A stretch of 64,000 nucleotides of DNA from Sphingomonas carotinifaciens. GTDB taxonomy: Bacteria > Pseudomonadota > Alphaproteobacteria > Sphingomonadales > Sphingomonadaceae. The notes under the pieces are model-generated. The model ran no database searches. It saw only the letters and a program-made list of their open reading frames with translations, and was not told the origin of the DNA. The position numbers and the translations under genes were made by a program. The stretch spans positions 682,001-746,000 of the forward strand of contig NZ_WSUT01000005.1 in assembly GCF_009789535.1 (NCBI RefSeq), in the 5' to 3' direction. This document shows positions 7,620-16,677 of the stretch, in pieces. Numbering within the stretch: the stretch's first letter is position 1; each line of letters starts with the position of its first letter.

Positions 7620-8153
7620 CTAGGGCGTGTCCGGGCCGAGGGTGGGATCGAGATCGCGGGGGCGGACAAAGCGGGTCAGCACCGCGCCGCCGGGGATGAC
7701 CTGCGACCAATGGTCCACGTCGAAGGTCAGTTCGGCGACGCTGGCGGTGGGGTATTTCTCTGCCACCGCGTCGCGAAAGGCGCTGGCGCGGGCGAGCTTG
7801 AGAACCAGATCCTCCAGCCCCGGATTATGCCCGACGAGCAGCACGCGCGCCGCGGCATCAGGTAGCCGGACGATGCCGTCGAGCAGCGTCGCGGCGGAGG
7901 CGAGATACATGCGCTGGTCCCACACCGGCTCGCGCCGGCGACCATAGCCGTCCCACACCTCGTCCAGCGTTTCCATGACGCGCACCGCGGGCGAGGCATA
8001 GACCCGGTCGAATTCGAGCGCGGATTGGCGCAGGTGCCGGCCGATCATCCCCGCGGCACGGCGCCCCTTGGTATTCAGTGGCCGATCGAAATCGCGGGCC
8101 ACGGCGTCGTCCCAGCCGGATTTGGCATGGCGGAGCAGCGTCAGCGTCTTCAT
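7620..8153 (-). CDS. SixA-like histidine phosphatase family protein
   Basis: A phosphoglycerate-mutase-like phosphatase; the closest characterised relative is SixA, which removes phosphate from histidine phosphotransfer domains. The 177 residues begin MKTLTLLRHAKSGWDD, with the catalytic RH(A)K motif. Later they have RVYASPAVRVMETLDEVWD and VLLVGHNPGLEDLVLKLA, which supplies the second catalytic His. Substrate assignment is uncertain because this family includes many general phosphohydrolases. The start ATG lies just downstream (in its own direction) of the large helicase gene, and the two may form a unit with a 21-base gap. Confidence 0.88.
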   Translation of the reverse strand: MKTLTLLRHAKSGWDDAVARDFDRPLNTKGRRAAGMIGRHLRQSALEFDRVYASPAVRVMETLDEVWDGYGRRREPVWDQRMYLASAATLLDGIVRLPDAAARVLLVGHNPGLEDLVLKLARASAFRDAVAEKYPTASVAELTFDVDHWSQVIPGGAVLTRFVRPRDLDPTLGPDTP

Positions 8154-8174
8154 CGGGCGCGTTGTCTCCGTGGT

Positions 8175-10877
8175 TCAGGCGGGTTCGTGCGCTCCATGCC
8201 CGATCGGCGCGTCGGAGGAAAGCCGCGCCGTGACGCATGCTACCGCTTCATCGAGCGTGACGCGGCGGATGGCGACGCCGGGCGGAAAGGCATCGAGCAG
8301 GCGCGAGGGCATGGCGGCGGAGAGCAGCACAAAGGCACCGCGATCGTCCGCGCGGCGGATCAGCCGCCCGAACGCCTGCGCCAGACGCGCGCGGACGATG
8401 CGATCGTCATAGGCGCTGCCGCCGCCGGCCAGCTTGCGCGCGGCATGCAGCACGGTGGGCTTGGGCCAGGGTACCCCCTCCATCACCACCAGCCGGAGCG
8501 ATTCGCCGGGAACATCGACGCCGTCGCGCAGCGCATCGGTGCCGAGCAGCGAGGCGGCCGGATCGTCGCGAAAGATGTCGACCAGCGTCCCGGTGTCGAT
8601 CGGATCGACATGCTGGGCATGGAGGGCAAGACCCTCGCGCGCCAGCCGGTCGGCGATCCGGCCATGCACGCCGCGCAACCGGCGGATCGCGGTGAACAGC
8701 CCCAGCGTGCCCCCGCGGGCCGCCATGATGAGCCGGGCATAGGCGTTGGCAAGGGCGGGGATGTCGCCGCGCTTCACATCGGTGACGATCAGCACCTCGG
8801 ACCGGTCGGGATAATCGAACGGGCTGGCGGCGGCGAAATGGGCGGGGCCACGGGCCAGATGCGGGGCGCCGGTACGGGCCTCCGCCACGCTCCAGTTGCC
8901 GCCGCCGGTGAGCGTCGCGGAGGTGACAAGCGCGCCGTGTGCGGGCTTCAGCACGATTTCGGCAAAGGGGCGGGTGGGGTCGAGCCAGTGGCGGTGCAGG
9001 CCGATGTCATATTCGCGCCCCTCCACCCGGTCGACCGCCAGCCAGTCGACGAAATCGGGATCGGCGGGGCCACCGACGCGCGCGAGCAGCGACAGCCACG
9101 CCGCCACCGTCTCCGCGCGCCAAGCGAGCGAGGCGATCGCCCCCTCGACCCGCGCACGCGCCGGTCCGTCGAGCCAGTCGGGCGCCTCGGTCAACACCGC
9201 CTCCAGCCGGCGGCCGAGCGCGACCAGCGGGCGGAGCAGCGCGTCGAGCGCGTGGGCGGCGGGGGCCGCAGCCTCGATCAACTCGGGGCTGGGCTCGGCA
9301 AGTTCGGTTTCCAGGCCGTAGCCGGCATCGCCCGGCTGCTCGGCGCGCGCAAAGGTGAGCCCGCGCACCGCGGCGAGCAGCGTTTCGACGGGTCCGAAGG
9401 GTTGCCCCTCCGCCACACGGCCGAGCCAGCCCTCCGAGGCAAGTCCCTGCGCGGCGGTGACGGCGTCGGCGATGGCGCGGTTGCCGCCGTCGTCATAGCT
9501 GGCGACATCGGACAGGCGGGCGGCCAGGCCGCGGCGACGACCGCGGCTGCCCGCCTCCGGCCCCAGTACCCAGCGGCGCAGCTCGATCGTCTCGGCACCG
9601 GTTAGCGCGGTGGCGAACATCGAATCGGCGGCATCGAACAGGTGATGCCCCTCGTCGAAGACGTAGCGGGTCGGGCGGGTGGCAAGTTCGCGGCCGCGCG
9701 CGGCGTTGACCATGACCAGCGCATGGTTGGCGATGACGATATCGGCCTGGGCGGAGGCACGCGCGGCATGCTCGATGAAGCATTTGCGATAATGCGGGCA
9801 GCCGGCATAGACGCACTCGCCGCGCCGGTCGGTCAGCGCGGCGGGGCCATTGCGGCGGAACAGCGTCGGCAACCAGCCGGGCAAGTCGCCGCCGACCATG
9901 TCGCCGTCCGCGCTATAGGCCGCCCAGCGCGCCACCAGTTGCGCCAGAATGGCGGCGCGGCCGGCAAAGCCGCCTTGCAGCGCATCCTCCAGGTTGAGCA
10001 GGCACAGATAGTTCTCGCGACCTTTACGCGTCACCACGCGTTCGCGGCGGATCACGGCGTCGGGGAACAGGCGCTGAGTCTCCACGCTCAACTGGCGTTG
10101 CAGCGCCTTGGTAAAGGTGGAGATCCAGACCGGACCGCCGGCACGTTCCGCCCACAGGCTGGCGGGTGCGAGATACCCGAGCGTCTTGCCGATCCCGGTC
10201 CCCGCCTCCGCCAACACCATGTTCGGTGCCTCGCGCACGATGCGCGGGGCAAAGGCGGCGCTGGCGGCGGCGGCATAGGCGCGCTGGCCGGGGCGTTCCT
10301 CCGCACCGTCGCCGGTCAGCGTCGCCAATCGCGCCTCTGCCTCCGGCGGTTCCATGGGCACGGTGCGGGGGGCGGGGCGGGGGGGCTGTTCCTCCCATTC
10401 CGGCAGCTTGCTGAACAGCCAGCGTTCGTTGACCCGTGGCTTGGCCAGGCGCGGCGCGATCAGCGGTGCCCAGGGCCAGCGCAGGCGGGTCAGGCTTTGC
10501 GCCGCGGTCCAGGCGCCCTCCCGCTCGGGCCAGTCGCCATCCGGCACGGCGAGCAGCGTCGCGGCCGCATCGCGCAGGAACGCGGCGACCGCATCCTCCT
10601 GTATCGGCACGGGGAGATCGATGGCGCGCGCCAGCCCCTTGGGCGTCGGCACCGCGAACCGTGCCGGGAAGAGAAAGGCATAGAGTTCGAGCAGGTCGAG
10701 CCCCGACAGGTCGGCATAGCCCAGCCGCTGACCCGTCAGCGCGGCGTTGAGCAGGATCACCGGCGTTTCCGACGCGATGCCGATCGCCTCGCCGCGCGAC
10801 ACCGCACGCGTCCCCTCCGCCGTGGCGATCCAGATGCCGCTGTGGCTGGCGTGGAGAGCGGGATGGGGAAAGGACAT
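8175..10877 (-). CDS. ATP-dependent DNA helicase, DinG/XPD family
   Basis: A superfamily 2 iron-sulfur helicase of about 900 residues. The N-terminal 200 residues form a sphingomonad-type extension. Next come the Walker A AEAGTGIGKTLGYL, a Cys cluster (YLCLL ... CVYAGCPHYRKCF) expected to hold a 4Fe-4S cluster, and the DEAH-like FDEGHH. The C-terminal helicase domain has VTSATL, a nucleotide-contact segment and AFGRLIRRADDRG. Related proteins unwind 5'-3' and act on D-loops, R-loops or damaged DNA. The start at ATG 10877 (MSFPHPALH) is preferred; an ATG 13 codons upstream is possible. Long open frames on the opposite strand here are GC-driven shadows. Confidence 0.93.
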   Translation of the reverse strand: MSFPHPALHASHSGIWIATAEGTRAVSRGEAIGIASETPVILLNAALTGQRLGYADLSGLDLLELYAFLFPARFAVPTPKGLARAIDLPVPIQEDAVAAFLRDAAATLLAVPDGDWPEREGAWTAAQSLTRLRWPWAPLIAPRLAKPRVNERWLFSKLPEWEEQPPRPAPRTVPMEPPEAEARLATLTGDGAEERPGQRAYAAAASAAFAPRIVREAPNMVLAEAGTGIGKTLGYLAPASLWAERAGGPVWISTFTKALQRQLSVETQRLFPDAVIRRERVVTRKGRENYLCLLNLEDALQGGFAGRAAILAQLVARWAAYSADGDMVGGDLPGWLPTLFRRNGPAALTDRRGECVYAGCPHYRKCFIEHAARASAQADIVIANHALVMVNAARGRELATRPTRYVFDEGHHLFDAADSMFATALTGAETIELRRWVLGPEAGSRGRRRGLAARLSDVASYDDGGNRAIADAVTAAQGLASEGWLGRVAEGQPFGPVETLLAAVRGLTFARAEQPGDAGYGLETELAEPSPELIEAAAPAAHALDALLRPLVALGRRLEAVLTEAPDWLDGPARARVEGAIASLAWRAETVAAWLSLLARVGGPADPDFVDWLAVDRVEGREYDIGLHRHWLDPTRPFAEIVLKPAHGALVTSATLTGGGNWSVAEARTGAPHLARGPAHFAAASPFDYPDRSEVLIVTDVKRGDIPALANAYARLIMAARGGTLGLFTAIRRLRGVHGRIADRLAREGLALHAQHVDPIDTGTLVDIFRDDPAASLLGTDALRDGVDVPGESLRLVVMEGVPWPKPTVLHAARKLAGGGSAYDDRIVRARLAQAFGRLIRRADDRGAFVLLSAAMPSRLLDAFPPGVAIRRVTLDEAVACVTARLSSDAPIGHGAHEPA

Positions 10878-10928
10878 CGCGTGCGATATCGGCGCGACGG
10901 AACGGATTGGCAACATGGGAAGAACCGG

Positions 10929-11498
10929 TCAGACGATCCCGGTGCCGTCGATGGTGAGGGTGAGCGTCGCGCTGTCGAGGGGGCCCGTCAGGGGCAAGAT
11001 ATCGTGCCGTTCATAGCCGTTCGATACGGGCGAGCAGAAGCGGTGCAGGGTGCGGGCGGGAAGGTCGAGCACCCAGTATTCGGGAATGCCGGCGGTGCCA
11101 TACAAGCGCTGTTTTGCGTCCAGGTCATAGCGCACTGTCGAGTCGGCGACCTCGGCGATCAACGCTACGCTGTCGACGGGGACATAGCCTTCGCCTTGCG
11201 GCGCGTCGGTCAAAACCAGATCGGGTTCGGGTGCGCTGTATGGCGGGATGGAGACGGTCACTTCGCTGAGCGCGGTAAGCGGCGATCCGGCTGCTTCCAG
11301 CGCGCGGCGCAGGCGATAGGTCAGTTCGTTCTTCGCAAAGGCATGACGTCTGGCTTGCGGGCTCATCGCGACGATCGTCCCCTCGATCAACTGGGCATGA
11401 TGATGATCGACGAGAGCGCCGGCATGATGCAGCACCTCGAAGTCCGAAACCGTCAGCCTGACCGGCTGCGGCACCGTGAAACCGCGCGTCATCTCCAT
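10929..11498 (-). CDS. Uma2 family (DUF820) putative restriction-endonuclease-fold protein
   Basis: The 189 residues fit the Uma2/DUF820 family, with a PD-(D/E)XK nuclease-like fold that is abundant in cyanobacteria and scattered in proteobacteria. Visible signature: LIEGTIVAMSPQARRHAFAK near residues 38-57, APEPDLVLTD, then IAEVADSTVRYDLDAK and GIPEYWVLDL. The Asp, Glu and Lys expected at the catalytic centre are present. The cellular role is not known, although a nuclease or mobile-element origin has been proposed for the family. It diverges from lysK with only 57 bases between the starts. ATG codons 1 and 3 are both possible starts. Confidence 0.88.
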   Translation of the reverse strand: MEMTRGFTVPQPVRLTVSDFEVLHHAGALVDHHHAQLIEGTIVAMSPQARRHAFAKNELTYRLRRALEAAGSPLTALSEVTVSIPPYSAPEPDLVLTDAPQGEGYVPVDSVALIAEVADSTVRYDLDAKQRLYGTAGIPEYWVLDLPARTLHRFCSPVSNGYERHDILPLTGPLDSATLTLTIDGTGIV

Positions 11499-11555
11499 GG
11501 GAACGCATCATAGCATTTGCGCACCGCGTGCCAAAGCGCCAGATGCGGGGGCGTC

Positions 11556-13166
11556 ATGACCGATACCGATCTCCGCTCCGTCGCCCTAGAGTCCAAGGCC
11601 TGGCCGTATGAGGAAGCGCGCAAGCTGCTCAAGCGCTATCCGAACGGCAAGCCGAGCAAGGATGGCACGCCGGCGCCCGTGCTGTTCGAAACCGGCTATG
11701 GCCCGTCGGGCCTGCCGCATATCGGCACCTTCAACGAGGTGCTGCGCACCACCATGGTGCGCAACGCCTTTCACACGCTGTCCGACCAGCCGACGCGGTT
11801 GATCGCGTTTTCGGACGATATGGACGGGCTGCGCAAGGTGCCCGACAATGTGCCCAACCAGGCGATGCTGGCAGAGCATCTCGGCAAGCCGCTGACCCAG
11901 GTGCCCGACCCGTTCGAGAAGTTCGACAGCTTTGCCGCGCATAACAATGCGCGGTTGCGCGAATTCCTCGATCGCTTCGGCTTCGATTATGAATTCGCCT
12001 CGTCCACCGACTATTATGGTTCGGGCAGGTTCGACGATGCGCTGCGTCTGGTGTTGCGCCATTTCCAGGGCATTCAGGACGTGATGCTGCCGACGCTGCG
12101 CGCCGAGCGGCGGGCGACCTATTCGCCGGTGCTGCCGATCAGTCCCAAGACGGGCGTCGTTCTGCAGGTGCCGGTCGAGGTGATCGATGCGGACGCGGGG
12201 ATCATCGCCTTTACCGATGCGGATGGCGAGCGGATCGAGCAGTCGGCGCTGGGTGGCCTGTCCAAGCTGCAGTGGAAGGTCGACTGGGCGATGCGCTGGG
12301 TCGCGCTGGGCGTCGACTACGAGATGGCGGGCAAGGATCTGATCGATTCGGTCACCCAGTCGTCCAGGATCGCGCGCGTGCTGGGCGGACGCCCGCCCGA
12401 GGGTTTCAACTACGAGATGTTCCTGGACGAGCATGGCGAAAAGATCTCCAAGTCCAAGGGCAATGGCCTGAGCCTCGACCAGTGGCTGACCTATGGCCCG
12501 GAAGAGAGCCTAGCCTTCTTCGCCTATCGCGAGCCGAAAAAGGCCAAGCAGCTGCACATGGGCGTGATCCCGCGCGCGGTGGACGAATATTGGCAGTTCC
12601 GCGGCAATTACGCCGGGCAGGACGCCAAGCAGCGGCTGGGCAATCCGGTGCACCACATCCATGACGGCAAGGTGCCCGCCGAAACGTTGCCGGTGACGTT
12701 CGGGCTGCTGCTGAACCTTGCCAGCCTGCCCGGCGTCGGCGATCGCGACACGATGTGGGCGTTCCTGCACCGCTACGACCCGACCTTGTCGGCGGAAACG
12801 CATCCGGCGCTCGACCGCCTGATCGGCTATGCGGTGGCCTATGGCTGCGACTTCGTGGCGCCGACGCTCAACCGCCGCGCGCCGACGGCGGCGGAGGCGC
12901 AGGCGCTGCGCGAACTGGACGACGTGCTGGCCAAGGACGACGGCACGGGCCGCGATGACGAGGACCCGGCCGCGGTGCTGCAGAACCATGTCTATGAGAT
13001 CGGCAAGGCTCATTACGGCAAGGAGGGTTTACGCGACTGGTTCAAGGTGCTGTACGAAACCTTGCTGGGTTCCGAGCAGGGGCCGCGCATGGGCAGCTTC
13101 TTTGCGTTGTACGGCGTGGAAAATTCGCGGCGGTTGATCGCAGAGGCCCTGGCGCGGGCCGCTTGA
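11556..13166 (+). CDS. lysK: Lysyl-tRNA synthetase, class I
   Basis: Charges tRNA-Lys with lysine; the class I (LysRS1) form found in archaea, spirochaetes and alphaproteobacteria instead of the usual class II LysS. The 536 residues carry the HIGH-type motif [10 protein letters not shown] near residue 46, the catalytic-domain segment [14 protein letters not shown], and the KMSKS-type KISKSKGNG, followed by the helical anticodon-binding domain. The ATG at 11556 ([11 protein letters not shown]) begins the conserved part; an upstream ATG at 11517 would add an unlikely Cys-rich leader. It is transcribed alone, diverging from the Uma2 gene. Confidence 0.97.
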   Translation: MTDTDLRSVALESKAWPYEEARKLLKRYPNGKPSKDGTPAPVLFETGYGPSGLPHIGTFNEVLRTTMVRNAFHTLSDQPTRLIAFSDDMDGLRKVPDNVPNQAMLAEHLGKPLTQVPDPFEKFDSFAAHNNARLREFLDRFGFDYEFASSTDYYGSGRFDDALRLVLRHFQGIQDVMLPTLRAERRATYSPVLPISPKTGVVLQVPVEVIDADAGIIAFTDADGERIEQSALGGLSKLQWKVDWAMRWVALGVDYEMAGKDLIDSVTQSSRIARVLGGRPPEGFNYEMFLDEHGEKISKSKGNGLSLDQWLTYGPEESLAFFAYREPKKAKQLHMGVIPRAVDEYWQFRGNYAGQDAKQRLGNPVHHIHDGKVPAETLPVTFGLLLNLASLPGVGDRDTMWAFLHRYDPTLSAETHPALDRLIGYAVAYGCDFVAPTLNRRAPTAAEAQALRELDDVLAKDDGTGRDDEDPAAVLQNHVYEIGKAHYGKEGLRDWFKVLYETLLGSEQGPRMGSFFALYGVENSRRLIAEALARAA

Positions 13167-13265
13167 GCGGGTGGATGCGGTGAAGCCCGGCGGGCTGGCG
13201 GGATCCTTGCTGTCCCCGCTTGGCGGTTTCGCCGTGTTGCGGGCCACGCATCGGCGGGTCGGGAT

Positions 13266-14498
13266 GTGACCGGGCCTGTTGGTCCGATTGCCCATGGAAC
13301 GCCCGAATTTCGCCGGTTGACGCTGGCGATGCTGTTCGCCGGTTTCTCCACCTTTTCACTGCTGTACGCCGCGCAGCCGCTGCTGCCGCTGTTTTCCGTG
13401 GAATATGGGGTGAGTGCGGAGGGGGCGAGCCTTGCGGTGTCGATGGCGACGGGGCCGCTGGCGATCGGCATCCTGGTGGCCGGCCTGGTGTCGGACCGGG
13501 TGGGGCGGCGGCCGTTGATGGTGGCGGCGATGCTGTCGGCCGGGGTGCTGACGCTCGCGGCGGCGTTCGCGCCGGGGTGGGTGGCGCTGCTGGTGCTGCG
13601 TTTCCTGACCGGGCTGGCGCTGGCCGGGGTGCCGGCGGTGGCGATGGCCTATGTCGCGGAGGAGGTGGACGCCGCCTCGGTCGGGTCGGCGATGGGGCTG
13701 TATATCGCGGGCAGCGCGCTGGGCGGCATGGGCGGGCGGCTGATCGCAAGCCTTGTCGCCGATATCGGCGGATGGCGCTGGGCGATCGGCGCGGTCGGGT
13801 TGGCGGGTGTGGTGATGGGCGAGACGTTCCGGCGGCTGGCGCCGCGCTCGCGGCGGTTCGTGCCGGCGCAGGGGCGTGTCGGTGCGTTGATGGTGCAGGC
13901 GGGCGCGCTGTTCAGGGACCGTGCGCTGCCGCTGCTGTTCGCCGAAAGCTTTCTGCTGATGGGCGCATTCGTCACGGTCTACAACTATGCCGGCTACCGG
14001 TTGCTGGCCGCACCCTATCACCTCAGCCAAAGCGCGGTGGGCGCGGTGTTCCTGCTCTACGTGCTGGGATCGGCCAGTTCGGCATGGTTCGGCGGACTTG
14101 CCGGGCGGATCGGGCGGCGGCGCGTGTTCTGGGTGCCGGTGATGCTGCTGATCGCGGGGCTTGGGATCGCCGCGGCACGGCCGCTGGCGCTGGTGGTGAT
14201 CGGCATCGCGGTGGTGACGGTGGGCTTTTTCGGAGCGCATTCGATTGCGAGCGCCTGGACCGGGCGGCGGGCGGGCGCGGCACGGGGGCTGGGTGCGGCG
14301 CTGTACTTGTTCTTCTATTATGCCGGGTCGAGCGTGCTGGGATCGGCCGGCGGCTTTGCCTGGACCCATGGCGGCTGGCCGGGAGTGACGTTGTTCTGCC
14401 TCGGGCTGGCGGCGATGGCGCTGATCGTCGCGCTGCTGCTCGCGCGGGTCGCACCGCTGGAGCAGGCGGCGACGCCGGCCACGGTGCCCGAAGCCTAA
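13266..14498 (+). CDS. MFS transporter (YnfM-like drug/metabolite exporter)
   Basis: An inner-membrane major facilitator with about 12 hydrophobic segments over 410 residues. The loop 2-3 signature is LVSDRVGRRPLMV, and the second half has the related GRIGRRRVFW. TM1 reads LFAGFSTFSLLYAAQPLLP, which is typical of the YnfM/arabinose-efflux group of exporters. GTG at 13266 is the plausible start. The substrate cannot be told from sequence. Its stop overlaps the convergent dipeptidase stop by four bases, so the two transcripts must interleave at their ends. Confidence 0.88.
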   Translation: MTGPVGPIAHGTPEFRRLTLAMLFAGFSTFSLLYAAQPLLPLFSVEYGVSAEGASLAVSMATGPLAIGILVAGLVSDRVGRRPLMVAAMLSAGVLTLAAAFAPGWVALLVLRFLTGLALAGVPAVAMAYVAEEVDAASVGSAMGLYIAGSALGGMGGRLIASLVADIGGWRWAIGAVGLAGVVMGETFRRLAPRSRRFVPAQGRVGALMVQAGALFRDRALPLLFAESFLLMGAFVTVYNYAGYRLLAAPYHLSQSAVGAVFLLYVLGSASSAWFGGLAGRIGRRRVFWVPVMLLIAGLGIAAARPLALVVIGIAVVTVGFFGAHSIASAWTGRRAGAARGLGAALYLFFYYAGSSVLGSAGGFAWTHGGWPGVTLFCLGLAAMALIVALLLARVAPLEQAATPATVPEA

Positions 14499-15709
14499 CG
14501 CGCAAGCGGGTCGATCGCGTCGCTCGCTGGCGTGGCGGCGAGGTCGCGGGCGACCGCCTCCACCCGCGCCATCACGCGCAGGATGTTGCCGCGGGTAAGG
14601 GCGGCGAGGTCGGCGTCGCTCCAGCCGCGGCGGGCGAGTTCGATCAGAACACGCGGGTAGCCGTCGACGCCCTTCATGCCGGCCGGGCCGGTGCCGGCAA
14701 TGCCGTCATAATCGCTGCCAAAGCCGACGGCGCCGCGTCCGGCGATGCGGGCGACATGGTCGATGTGGTCGGCGACCATGGCGGGGGTGACGCGGGGTTC
14801 GGGGTGGGTGGCGTCCCAGGCGAGGAGCGGGGCAGGGGAGCGGGGGCCGTACACATCGGCCGGCACGCCCAGCGATGCGGCATGATCGGTGCGGGCGCGG
14901 TCCCATGCGCGCCATGCGGTGGAGACAAAGGCGGGATAGACGTTGACCATCACCACGCCGCCCCCCGCACCGATGCGGCGGAGCAGCGCATCGGGAATGT
15001 TGCGCGGCGCAACTCCGACCGCGCGGGCACCCGAATGGCTGGCGATGACCGGCGCGCGGGTCACGTCCAGCACCGCGGCCATCGTCGCATCCGAGACATG
15101 CGCGACATCGACGATCATGCCGATGCGGTTCATCTCCGCCACCACCTGCCGGCCAAAGGGCGACAGGCCGTTCGCGACCGGATCGTCGGTGGCGGAATCG
15201 GCCCAGGCGAGGCTGTGGCCATGCGTCAGCGTCATGTAGCCGACGCCCAGCGCCTTGTACTGGCGCAGGACCGACAGGCGGCCGTCGATCTGGTGCCCGC
15301 CCTCGACCCCGATCAGCGAGGCGATGCGGCCGTTCGCCTGTGCCGCCGCGATCTCGGCCGCCGTGGTCGCAAGGGCGAAGTCCTGCGGATAGGCGGCGAC
15401 GAAGCGGTGGACGACGTCGATCTGCTCCAGCGTCATTTCCACCGCGCGGGGTCCCGTGACGGTGGCCGGTATCCAGACCGACCAGAACTGGCCGCCGACG
15501 CCGCCTTTGCGCAGGCGGGGAATGTCGGTCTGCAAGGGGCGGGGCAGGCGGCTGGTGTCGCGGGACAGATCGACGGCGGTGCCCGTTTCGCGCAGTTCCC
15601 AGGCGAGGTCGTTATGGCCGTCGATGATGGGCGCCTGAGCGAGCAGGTGCTCGACGCGGGTCTCGGCGGTCGAACCCGCGGCCTGGGCGAGCAGCAGCAG
15701 GGCGATCAC
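14495..15709 (-). CDS. Membrane dipeptidase (M19, renal dipeptidase family), exported
   Basis: A zinc-dependent dipeptidase with a TIM-barrel fold, likely periplasmic. The short hydrophobic N-terminus VIALLLLAQAAGSTAET suggests a signal peptide. All metal ligands are visible in order: His-x-Asp in DGHNDLAW, the bridging Glu in GVEGGHQID, His in VDVAHVSD, His in ASHSGARAV and Asp in VGFGSDYDG. The 404-residue length is normal. It begins at GTG 15709, overlapping the acylphosphatase stop by four bases (GTGA), so the genes are coupled. The natural substrate could be dipeptides, D-amino acid peptides or related amides. Confidence 0.93.
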   Translation of the reverse strand: MIALLLLAQAAGSTAETRVEHLLAQAPIIDGHNDLAWELRETGTAVDLSRDTSRLPRPLQTDIPRLRKGGVGGQFWSVWIPATVTGPRAVEMTLEQIDVVHRFVAAYPQDFALATTAAEIAAAQANGRIASLIGVEGGHQIDGRLSVLRQYKALGVGYMTLTHGHSLAWADSATDDPVANGLSPFGRQVVAEMNRIGMIVDVAHVSDATMAAVLDVTRAPVIASHSGARAVGVAPRNIPDALLRRIGAGGGVVMVNVYPAFVSTAWRAWDRARTDHAASLGVPADVYGPRSPAPLLAWDATHPEPRVTPAMVADHIDHVARIAGRGAVGFGSDYDGIAGTGPAGMKGVDGYPRVLIELARRGWSDADLAALTRGNILRVMARVEAVARDLAATPASDAIDPLAR

Positions 15710-15984
15710 AGCGTCGGCAGCCGGGCAAAGCCGTTCGGCACCTCGGCGGGCGCATCGTCCGACACGAAAACCTGCTCGACGCGGGAGGCGGGCGATCCTT
15801 CGCGCGCTTTCGCGACCATGGCGTCGATCATAACGGGCGATCCGCGCACCAGCGCCTCGACCGATCCATCGGCGCGGTTGCGCACCCAGCCATCGAGCCC
15901 CAGCGTCCTAGCCTGCTCCACGAACCAGTTGCGATAGAAGACGTTCTGGACACGGCCGGTGATGCGGAGACGGCGGGAGATCAT
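15706..15984 (-). CDS. acyP: Acylphosphatase
   Basis: A small enzyme (92 residues) that hydrolyses carboxyl-phosphate bonds of acylphosphates. The fold signature is clear: ITGRVQNVFYRNW corresponds to the phosphate-binding GxVQGVxFR with its catalytic Arg, and GWVRNRADGSVEAL contains the catalytic Asn. The GV of the motif is replaced by NV, a mild departure. It is the first gene of a two-gene unit with the dipeptidase. The ATG at 15984 is the natural start. Confidence 0.94.
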   Translation of the reverse strand: MISRRLRITGRVQNVFYRNWFVEQARTLGLDGWVRNRADGSVEALVRGSPVMIDAMVAKAREGSPASRVEQVFVSDDAPAEVPNGFARLPTL

Positions 15985-16040
15985 GGGATCATAGTCTCAC
16001 CTGCTTGCGACCGGCTGTCCAGATGCGCCAGGATCGGAGG

Positions 16041-16514
16041 ATGACGATCCGGATCAGGGAAGACGATCTCGCCGATGCCGGGGTGCAGGCATTGCTCGCG
16101 CTGCATCTGGCGGGGATGCAGGCGGGATCGCCGGCGGGGCATGTCTTTGCCCTCGACCTGGCGGGGCTGCGCGCGCCGGGAGTGACGGTGTGGAGCGCGT
16201 GGCGCGACGGCCGGGTGGCGGGCATCGCCGCAATGAAGCGGCTGGGAGCGGGCGCGGCCGAGCTGAAGTCGATGCGCACGCATCCCGAGGCCTTGCGCCG
16301 CGGGGTGGCGGCGGCGCTGCTCGATCACATCATCGGCGTCGCCCGGTCGGAGGGTTTGACGCGGTTGAGCCTGGAGACGGGGAGCGGGGAAGCGTTCGAG
16401 CCGGCGCTTGCGCTTTATGCGAGCCGCGGCTTTGCCAGCGGCGAGGCGTTCGGCGGTTATGTGGCGAGCGCGTTCAACCAGTTCCGCCATCTGGAACTGG
16501 CGCCCCTTCGCTAG
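16041..16514 (+). CDS. GNAT family N-acetyltransferase
   Basis: A single-domain acetyl-CoA-dependent acetyltransferase of 157 residues. The acetyl-CoA-binding region is seen in LKSMRTHPEALRRGVAAALL (motif A, with RRGVA in place of QGxGxA). The following LSLETGSGEAFEPALALYAS and GFASGEAFGGY match the YedL/PhnO-like subgroup. ATG at 16041 is chosen; AGGATCGGAGG lies immediately upstream. It diverges from the acylphosphatase gene. The substrate is unknown. Confidence 0.9.
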   Translation: MTIRIREDDLADAGVQALLALHLAGMQAGSPAGHVFALDLAGLRAPGVTVWSAWRDGRVAGIAAMKRLGAGAAELKSMRTHPEALRRGVAAALLDHIIGVARSEGLTRLSLETGSGEAFEPALALYASRGFASGEAFGGYVASAFNQFRHLELAPLR

Positions 16515-16595
16515 GGTGAGATGCCCTCATGTCCGTCTCGCTCCGGAGCCGGCTGGGGCAAAACCCATCCCGGATCATCCGGCTGCAAAGCCGAC

Positions 16596-16636
16596 CCGTT
16601 CGGCCTGAGCGATGTCCAAGGGCTCAGGCCGAACGG
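16596..16636 (+). terminator. Strong hairpin between convergent acetyltransferase and etfA
   Basis: Fifteen-base perfect arms CCGTTCGGCCTGAGC (16596-16610) and GCTCAGGCCGAACGG (16622-16636) with an 11-base loop. It lies between two convergent genes and could end both transcripts; no T run follows. Confidence 0.65.
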
Positions 16637-16644
16637 GCGGGATC

Positions 16645-16673
16645 ACGGTCGCTCCCTCAAGGGAAGCGACCGT
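16645..16673 (-). terminator. Hairpin just after etfA
   Basis: Arms ACGGTCGCT (16645-16653) and AGCGACCGT (16665-16673) with an inner CCC/GGG, ending five bases from the etfA stop. Together with the adjacent hairpin it forms a two-stem bidirectional terminator region. Confidence 0.6.
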
Positions 16674-16677
16674 CAGG

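Noticed and set aside
8025..11513. Long open frames on the + strand (526 and 623 codons) opposite the helicase and Uma2 genes
   Set aside because: Arg/Gly/Ala-rich translations without family motifs, antisense to clear conserved genes; typical of high-GC shadows.
13220..15937. A 905-codon + strand open frame across the MFS and dipeptidase genes
   Set aside because: It covers two well-supported genes in other frames and has no domain of its own.
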